From Magnolia sinica (taxonomy: Eukaryota > Streptophyta > Magnoliopsida > Magnoliales > Magnoliaceae), in NCBI RefSeq assembly GCF_029962835.1, contig NC_080574.1:20186001-20250000 (forward strand): DNA of 64,000 bases, written 5' to 3'. The notes under the pieces are model-generated. The model had not been told where the DNA came from, did no database searches, and worked only from the letters and a program-made list of their open reading frames with translations. A program made the translations under genes and the position numbers. Of this stretch, positions 60,947 through 64,000 are shown piece by piece (the stretch's first letter is position 1; each line of letters begins with the position of its first letter).

Positions 60947-62440
60947 TCACAATGTCAGTAAATGTTTCAACATTTTGAGATGTCTCATGCCAAGATCGCC
61001 CATGGAAGGTTCTGAAATTTCTACTTTGCCACAGGAAGAAGCTTTGGGGAAGAGAGAGACCTGCTCTTTGAGTAACTGCTTCTTCGTATTGCACTTTGAT
61101 TGTGAGTTTAGAAGTAATGACTTGAGAACAACTGCCTTCTCTAATAGAAATTCCACCAGCAGCATTTCACACTCACCACCTGAAAACTCATTCACTTTGA
61201 CCATCTCTAGGCAATGTAACTGATAATCAAGATGCTCCAATTTTTCCTTCCCTTCTACCCTCCAATAATCTTCCTCATCAAGTTCAAATCCATCCTCAAA
61301 AGGTGGGTCCCACTCATAGTCTTCAAATTCATCAAAAGGATCAAAGGGCTGTATCACACAATCATAGTCGAGATTGACACTCACTTCTACTAAAGAAGGG
61401 CAACCACTGATGAAGGCTAAAAGCGCAAGAAGCGTGCATCGAGACAGTGACATGCCATAACAATGCAGTTCTTTAAGATTATGGAACACAAGTGGTGGAC
61501 TTCTAAAGGCGTAATACCCTAAAAATATAAACTGAAGGAACCAACTCCCCACATTCAAAACCTCGACATGTGTAATATCAACAAGGAATGTCCTCCAATC
61601 TTGATGAACAGGCCTAAAACCAGGTTCCAGAAAGAAAAGACTAACCTCACGCAAACAAGCTACATTCTTCAAATCCAGCTTAGGAAAGTTCTTCCCATCG
61701 TACTCAAACAATGCAAGGTTCGGAGCATAAATCTCAATCCCCTTCAAGCCCCGACACCCCAACACCAACAAATTCCTAAGCCTCAAATCAACCCCGCAAA
61801 CCTTAAGATCGACCAACCGATGACAAGCCCAGATGCACAAATCCTCAAGAAAGCGACATTTCGAAACCAACAGAGATATAATTTCGTCCGTGACTCTCAC
61901 TTGTACAAGATGTAGAGTTTTAAGGGATTCGAATCCCGTAAAACTCTTCAAAGGAGGATTCAAAGCACAGCAATGAAGCTTCAAGACAGATACAGACTGG
62001 GACCGAAAGAAAAACGAAGGCAATTCATAGGCATTTTCGTCGTCCTCGTCGTCGCCATCTTCATCTTCATCTTCTTGAGATTCATCTGTATAGAGTTCGA
62101 GATGGAGTTCTTTGACGCCTTTCTTAATAGCAAAACGAATCCACTTGTCAAGCAAGGAAGAGTATTTGCGGCCCGGACAGAAGTGGATGTGGAATTTTTG
62201 GAGGGTTTTGGCTTTGTAGAGAACGAGACATTGTTCGATGATGGGGATCGATGATTTTGGCGATCGGGGGAGACCAGCTTCGGAGCCGAAGTCGAGGATT
62301 GGGTTGGATATCCAAAGCGTCCGCCACCTGTTTGATAAAATGCTTGTTCGGGCTGCATATTTCAGAGGCAAGAAGGAGAGGATATGGTGGAGGATATCCT
62401 CCGGCAGAGGGCTAAGGCGGTCGCGAGGGTTTCTGGCCAT
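60947..62440 (-). CDS. F-box/LRR-repeat protein (FBD-like family)
   Basis: Intronless 497-residue ORF. Residues 8-50 form an F-box (RLSPLPEDILHHILSFLPLK, then SNRWRTLWISNPILDF), the SKP1-binding module of SCF ubiquitin ligases. The region of about 140-350 is leucine-rich with LRR_2-type units (VLKLHCCALNPPLKSF, SLKTLHLVQVRVTDEIISLL, FLEDLCIWACHRLVDLKV), presumably the substrate-binding part. The C-terminal ~100 residues resemble the FBD region, with LDYQLHCLEMVKVNEFSGGE followed by an EFLLEKAVVLKSLLL helix. Two acidic insertions stand out: residues 119-136, nearly all Asp/Glu, and a second Asp/Glu/Phe/Trp-rich stretch before the FBD-like part. The start at 62440 (MARNPRDRLSPLPED) sits right at the F-box, as is usual. 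The family is large and fast-evolving, so the target is unknown. Confidence 0.93.
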   Translation of the reverse strand: MARNPRDRLSPLPEDILHHILSFLPLKYAARTSILSNRWRTLWISNPILDFGSEAGLPRSPKSSIPIIEQCLVLYKAKTLQKFHIHFCPGRKYSSLLDKWIRFAIKKGVKELHLELYTDESQEDEDEDGDDEDDENAYELPSFFFRSQSVSVLKLHCCALNPPLKSFTGFESLKTLHLVQVRVTDEIISLLVSKCRFLEDLCIWACHRLVDLKVCGVDLRLRNLLVLGCRGLKGIEIYAPNLALFEYDGKNFPKLDLKNVACLREVSLFFLEPGFRPVHQDWRTFLVDITHVEVLNVGSWFLQFIFLGYYAFRSPPLVFHNLKELHCYGMSLSRCTLLALLAFISGCPSLVEVSVNLDYDCVIQPFDPFDEFEDYEWDPPFEDGFELDEEDYWRVEGKEKLEHLDYQLHCLEMVKVNEFSGGECEMLLVEFLLEKAVVLKSLLLNSQSKCNTKKQLLKEQVSLFPKASSCGKVEISEPSMGDLGMRHLKMLKHLLTL

Positions 62441-62679
62441 TTTTTGGGTTTTTGGGAGATGCGATTTTGGGGTTTTATAGGAGACAGAAGGACGGGAGCG
62501 GGAAACGAAGCGCGGGAGAGTGGAAATTTTACTATCCCCACGCGCACGCCTGCACTAGTACTCACGTGCAAACCTGTTAGGCGTGTAGAACATCCCAGCC
62601 ATTTCTCGAGTGAGACGCTCCGTGCAGATCGGACCCGGATTGCATACTGACGCTGCCAGTAGCCACGTGGCTGCGGAAT

Positions 62680-63115
62680 GTCTCTTGGGGCCCCCAAATG
62701 ATTTTTGATGTATGTGTTTTATCCACACCATTCATCCATTTTGATCATTATTTTAGGGTGATCTAAATTCCAAGTGGACCACAACACAGGAGCTGGTAAT
62801 GATTGAATGCCTACCATTAAAAACTTCATGGCCCACAAAAGTTTTGAATCAAGTTAATACCTGTCTCTGTCTTTTCCTCCATACAAGTCACGTAAATCAA
62901 CAAGTTGGATGCCAATTAAACAATACTTTAGGAAAACACAAATACCATCTTAATTCAAAACTTTTGTGGCCTAATGAGTTCTAACCATAAGCATTTAATC
63001 TTGCATAGTTCATATAAAATTTAGTTATGCCTTATCTTTTAGCTCATGCCTTTAAATACAATAATCTAAAATGAATAAACAACACCAATAAAATATATAC
63101 ATCATGGCCTGAATG
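62680..63115. mobile_element. TIR-repeat family copy upstream of the F-box gene
   Basis: GGGGCCCCCAAATGATTTTT with TGTGTTTTATCCACACC at the left; CAAGTGGACCACAACACAGG inside; ATACATCATGGCC at the right. The right arm is more diverged. It starts about 240 bp upstream of the F-box start codon. Confidence 0.6.
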
Positions 63116-63304
63116 TGTTAGCCTGGACCATTTGGAAATAAATTTGGGCATTCAAGCTTTTAAAAACTGCATATGCTGGTGTTATGCCAACTAATTATAA
63201 AGTAGTTATCATTGTATTTTATTTCTAATCTTTTTGGAATAGCCAATCAGATGGTAATCTGTATTGTTGAAAAAAAAATATAACATGCAAAAAGAAATTT
63301 CTTT

Positions 63305-63385
63305 GTTTTTTGGTTAGCTTGTTAGTACACCCACTGTAAGTTCACACTTCACTGTTAGCCACCCCCTCCAGGTAATTGATAGTAA
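63305..63385. repeat. Dispersed repeat, copy 2
   Basis: GTTAGCTTGTTAGTACACCC, ACTGTAAGTTCACACTTCAC and GTTAGCCACCCC match the copy at 553-640 with only a few differences. Confidence 0.5.
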
Positions 63386-63896
63386 GCCCTCAATGTTAAA
63401 ACGAGGTATCTTTTTCTCTGTCTACCACTTGAACTATTAAAAGATAGATAAACAGATACAACACAAACATTATAACAATCTGTACATAGAATGGAACATC
63501 ACGGTAAGCCCCACACTACTTAGACCTATGAAATTCCTGTGACACTAGCTTGGATGCAAGATGTGTCCTTGGCCTGCTCGTGCTTTGTTGTACTGTGAGA
63601 GCCATTGATATGAAACTCTGACAAAGCATGACACTTGACTCGCACTTGTACCCTCACATGTGTAATATATAATTAATTTTAAAGTGACTGCGTATCATCA
63701 GCTCACTCTGCCAGAGTATTCAGGTTGCCCTCACATACAGGTAATCCCAAATGTCGGACGCGTGCCTTGAATGTTGACCTTAGATTACTTGTAGGCATTT
63801 GACCCACGTAGTCGAATTTGGGTCGGAGCACCATCTCAGCTTTCCTTCCTGATGAGTGGCATGATATTTCACACGTCTACAGCTCCATCGTAAACC

Positions 63897-64000
63897 GGGA
63901 AGCAGATTAGCTGGTGTAACATTTATTTCTCATCCAATCTGCTCGTAAAGTCACAAAGACATGAATGAAGAGGGAAAACAAATTTTATATTGATTCGTAA
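63897..64000. mobile_element. TIR-repeat family copy cut by the window edge
   Basis: GGGAAGCAGATTAGCTGGTG matches the terminus of the 46347 copy; the following CACAAAGACATGAATGAAG resembles the family interior. The other end is outside the window. Confidence 0.5.

Noticed and set aside
61568-62358. Frames of 93-125 codons over the F-box gene
   Set aside because: Other-frame shadows of the F-box/LRR reading frame.
1-64000. CRISPR arrays, tRNA or rRNA genes, prophage or operon structures
   Set aside because: None seen. GTTCGA motifs trace to SINEs, and direct repeats are transposon or microsatellite derived.

Overview
The window is plant nuclear DNA. It holds five protein-coding genes with GT-AG introns or plant-type single exons. 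Four are on the minus strand and one on the plus strand, separated by long AT-rich intergenic DNA full of transposon debris. No rRNA, tRNA, operon or CRISPR structure was seen. One dispersed repeat runs from a 'GTGGGGCCCACCATGATG'-type arm to a 'TGGACGGCGTGGATAA'-type arm, and its abundance reminds me of magnoliid genomes (Magnoliaceae/Lauraceae). That placement is from memory, not from a search.

Layout. (1) 1.2-1.8 kb, minus: endosulfine-alpha (ENSA/ARPP19) family gene, four coding exons visible, last exon apparently off the left edge. (2) 9.6-29.6 kb, minus: a complete nine-exon class II histone/lysine deacetylase of the HDA14 type (445 residues after splicing). Its 8.6-kb second intron has absorbed an L1 LINE tail, a miniature LTR retrotransposon (TRIM) and a 6.3-kb LTR element with a perfect 5-bp target duplication. 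Intron 4 carries a hAT-type MITE. (3) 29.7-37.8 kb: gene-free, with several copies of the TIR repeat and a plant-mobile-domain relic lying between inverted repeats. (4) 38.2-40.3 kb, minus: an E-class pentatricopeptide repeat protein. (5) 41-52.9 kb: gene-free, with a copia gag fossil, SINEs and nested TIR elements. (6) 53.6-55.9 kb, plus: a two-exon Ser-rich protein (415 residues) with N-terminal degenerate repeats. (7) 56.6-58.5 kb: RTE LINE remnants. (8) 60.9-62.4 kb, minus: an F-box/LRR protein. (9) The rest is intergenic.

The genes do not form a pathway or cluster: a cell-cycle phosphatase inhibitor homologue, a probable organellar deacetylase, an organellar RNA-binding PPR protein, an uncharacterised Ser-rich protein and an SCF-type F-box protein. 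What ties the window together is the TIR repeat family. At least a dozen copies are visible, some with 9-bp target duplications (Mutator-like), at least two nested, and several within 100-450 bp of gene ends. I found no clearly new biological system. The best leads are this MITE family next to promoters, the inverted-repeat-flanked plant-mobile-domain relic, and a palindromic ACTAGT array inside the LTRs of the big retroelement.
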